Origin: JBBQZP01 sp038207585
GTDB taxonomy: Bacteria > Pseudomonadota > Alphaproteobacteria > Rhodobacterales > Rhodobacteraceae
Assembly: GCA_038207585.1 (NCBI GenBank)
Contig: JBBQZP010000045.1
Coordinates: forward strand, 1 to 23,313
DNA length: 23,313 nucleotides
Reading direction: 5' to 3'
The translations under genes were made by a program, and so were the position numbers. This document shows, in pieces, positions 21,623 to 23,313 of the stretch (positions within the stretch are counted from its first letter, which is position 1; each line of letters starts with the position of its first letter). The notes under the pieces were generated by a model, which was given only the letters and a program-made list of their open reading frames with translations, was not told where the DNA came from and did no database searches.

Positions 21623-22996
21623 TTACTCCACGGCTTCGGCCGTTAGCCAGACGCCGCCTTCAGGGCGCAGGGTCAGGATCATCACGGGTTTGGGCTCCTT
21701 GCCCGGAACGGGTTTGAAGCGGAACCGTGAAAGCAGGGTGGCCAGAATGATCACCGCCTCTTGCAGCGCGAAATTGGCGCCGATGCAGATGCGGGGACCG
21801 TCACCGAAGGGCAGATAGGCAAAGCGGTCAATTGCCTTGGGGTCGGCAAAGCGGGACGGGTCAAAGCGGTCGGGGTCGGGCCACAGGGTATGGTGGCGGT
21901 GCAGGGCATAAATCGGCAACACGACCGTATCGCCGGGGTGGATGTCACGCCCACACAGCACATCGGACTTTTGCGCGGTGCGCGACAGGAAGGCGGCGGG
22001 GGGATACATGCGCAGCACCTCATCCACGATCTGACGGGTCAGGGGCAGGGCTGCGATATCGGCCTGCGTCGCCGCGCGCCCGTTCAGCACCGCGCGCGCC
22101 TCATCTCGCGCGGCCTCTTGCACACCTTGGTCAAAGGCGCAGAGATACAGCGCCCAGCCAAGGGTCAGCGCGGTTGTTTCATGCCCTGCAACGATGAACG
22201 TCAGGAGGTTGTCGCGCAGTTCCGCCGTGGTCATCTGCCGCCCGGTCTTTGGGTCCGACCCCTCCAGCAGCAGATCGAGCAGATCCGGCACCGGGCGCGC
22301 GCCATCCGCGCGGCGACGTTCGATCGCACTGTCGGACAGGCGCTTCATGTCCTTCATCGCACCCGCCGTCAGCATCCGCCCCGGACGCGGCACCCATGCA
22401 GGCGCGCCCAGAATATCCAACAGCGATACCTTGGCCGCCTGCGCGATATAACTCTCAATGGCGCGGTGAACGGAATCGCGGTCAAACGCCTCGCCGCCCG
22501 AAAAGGTCACGTCCGAGATGACCTCGAACGTCGCAACCACCATCGCATCGAACATATCCATCGCGCGGTGTGGTCCGGCCTCAGCTATGCGCGCCGATGC
22601 CCGTTCGGCGGCGGCAGTCATCACCGGGGCCAAGGCGGCCACATTGCGGTGCGAAAAGACCGGGGCTGCTGTGCGCCGTTGCCACAGCCATTCGGCCCCT
22701 TCGGCGACAAACAGGCTGTCACCGATGGCGGGTTCAAGAATCAGCTTTGTGACCATCGACTTCGGGTAATCCTCGACCGCATCGCGCAACACACGCTTCA
22801 GGGCGCCGGGGTCCATGACCATATGCCAGCGCTTTCCGGTGCGCCCCGACAGCATCGGCATCCGCGTCGCAATCTCGGGGATCAGTTCCAGCACATTGCG
22901 CCGCCCCGCCTTTACTGACCCCCAGATGCCCAAGGGTTCGTTTGAAAGCGGCACGCGGGCTGGAACAGCGGCGGGGATCGGGTCGTGCAGGGTCAT
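21623..22996 (-). CDS. cytochrome P450
   Basis: A 457-residue soluble cytochrome P450. The I-helix motif AGHETT is at residues 270-275, the K-helix ExxR is Glu326-Arg329 (EVLR), and the haem loop FGDGPRICIG places the axial Cys at 404. The C-helix WLWQRR is also typical. No membrane anchor or fused reductase domain is present, so it needs separate redox partners, and none are encoded here. The substrate is unknown; the AGHETT and FGDGPRICIG wording is closer to fatty-acid-hydroxylase-like (CYP102-type) than to CYP101-like P450s, which is only suggestive. The start at 22996 is preferred over 23008 because GGAGG lies 6-7 bases before it. Confidence 0.93.
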   Translation of the reverse strand: MTLHDPIPAAVPARVPLSNEPLGIWGSVKAGRRNVLELIPEIATRMPMLSGRTGKRWHMVMDPGALKRVLRDAVEDYPKSMVTKLILEPAIGDSLFVAEGAEWLWQRRTAAPVFSHRNVAALAPVMTAAAERASARIAEAGPHRAMDMFDAMVVATFEVISDVTFSGGEAFDRDSVHRAIESYIAQAAKVSLLDILGAPAWVPRPGRMLTAGAMKDMKRLSDSAIERRRADGARPVPDLLDLLLEGSDPKTGRQMTTAELRDNLLTFIVAGHETTALTLGWALYLCAFDQGVQEAARDEARAVLNGRAATQADIAALPLTRQIVDEVLRMYPPAAFLSRTAQKSDVLCGRDIHPGDTVVLPIYALHRHHTLWPDPDRFDPSRFADPKAIDRFAYLPFGDGPRICIGANFALQEAVIILATLLSRFRFKPVPGKEPKPVMILTLRPEGGVWLTAEAVE

Positions 22997-23121
22997 CAGA
23001 GCCTCCATGTTGTGTTATAGATAGTGTGCGGCAGGGCTTGCGCCAATGCGCCCGAATGTCCGGCGGGGACTTGGGCGACCTGCACCTGCGAAGGCTTGAT
23101 TTTCTCGCCTTCAGTGGATAG

Positions 23122-23149
23122 ATGCCCCCCGGTATGGAAATCGGGGCAT
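23122..23149 (+). promoter_or_regulatory. hairpin in the tuf leader region
   Basis: ATGCCCC and GGGGCAT form a perfect 7-bp stem around a 14-nt loop, 32 bp before the tuf start codon. It could lie in the untranslated leader of tuf or end an upstream transcript. TTGATT at 23096-23101 with TAGATG 17 bp later is a weak promoter candidate in front of it. Confidence 0.35.
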
Positions 23150-23181
23150 TCGGCGCCCCCCTGATTGCGTGAGAGGCCATC

Positions 23182-23313
23182 ATGGCGAAGGCAAAGTTTG
23201 AACGGAACAAACCGCATGTGAACATCGGGACCATTGGTCACGTTGACCACGGCAAGACGACGCTGACGGCGGCGATCACGAAGTATTTCGGCGAGTTCAA
23301 GGCGTATGACCAG
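23182..23313 (+). CDS. tuf: elongation factor Tu, N-terminal 44 codons (cut by window edge)
   Basis: The reading MAKAKFERNKPHVNIGTIGH is the conserved EF-Tu start, followed by the P-loop GHVDHGKT (residues 19-26) and LTAAITKYFG. EF-Tu is the GTPase that brings aminoacyl-tRNA to the ribosome. A GAGAGG ribosome site at 23171-23176 precedes the ATG. Only the first 44 codons are in the window, so whether this is tufA or tufB cannot be told. It is divergent from the P450 gene. Confidence 0.97.
   Translation, partial: MAKAKFERNKPHVNIGTIGHVDHGKTTLTAAITKYFGEFKAYDQ

Overview
The window reads as a chromosomal segment of an alphaproteobacterium of the Rhodobacteraceae/Roseobacter type. Evidence for this is the high GC content with strong GC3 bias, the short C-terminal-only HPr kinase, the chvI-chvG-hprK-rapZ-EIIA-HPr cluster, a methylsuccinyl-CoA dehydrogenase-like gene, DUF6473 and DUF3859 proteins, and the EF-Tu N-terminus at the right edge. 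I see no tRNA, rRNA, CRISPR array or intact mobile element.

Layout. Positions 98-2879 (minus) carry an NAD(P)-dependent epimerase/reductase and a methylsuccinyl-CoA dehydrogenase-like acyl-CoA dehydrogenase. Positions 3046-3816 (plus) encode a TauE/SafE-type permease that collides tail to tail with a secreted DUF3859 protein, which lies behind ATP-dependent PEP carboxykinase (pckA, minus). The 356-bp gap between pckA and chvI holds two tandem copies of a 13-bp LacI-operator-like sequence spaced exactly 20 bp apart. From 6280 to 10780 runs a compact plus-strand operon of six genes: ChvI/ChvG two-component system, HPr kinase, RapZ, mannose-class EIIA and HPr. A lysophospholipid acyltransferase-like gene follows and converges on 3-hydroxybutyryl-CoA dehydrogenase (minus). 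Next come a DUF6473 gene (plus) and a minus-strand block: etfB-etfA with a clear intrinsic terminator, a PduO-type cobalamin adenosyltransferase coupled to a small twin-transmembrane protein, an SDR oxidoreductase and a secreted SH3 protein. parC (plus) is complete. Positions 20155-21622 are a gene graveyard with an RTX/haemolysin-type calcium-binding protein relic and an M48 metallopeptidase relic. A cytochrome P450 (minus) and the first 44 codons of tuf (plus) close the window.

How the genes may work together. Many of the metabolic genes fit growth on acetate, C2 units or polyhydroxybutyrate: Mcd (ethylmalonyl-CoA pathway), ETF as the usual electron acceptor of acyl-CoA dehydrogenases, the adenosyltransferase that makes the B12 cofactor for ethylmalonyl-/methylmalonyl-CoA mutases, 3-hydroxybutyryl-CoA dehydrogenase, and PEPCK for gluconeogenesis. 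The ChvGI/HprK/RapZ/EIIA/HPr operon is a signalling rather than a transport PTS, since no sugar permease (EIIB/C/D) is present. Functional links between these blocks are inference from gene content.

No wholly new system is evident. The most unusual parts are the decayed RTX and M48 genes, the tandem operators, and a few conserved but uncharacterised proteins (DUF6473, DUF3859, the twin-TM partner of the adenosyltransferase).
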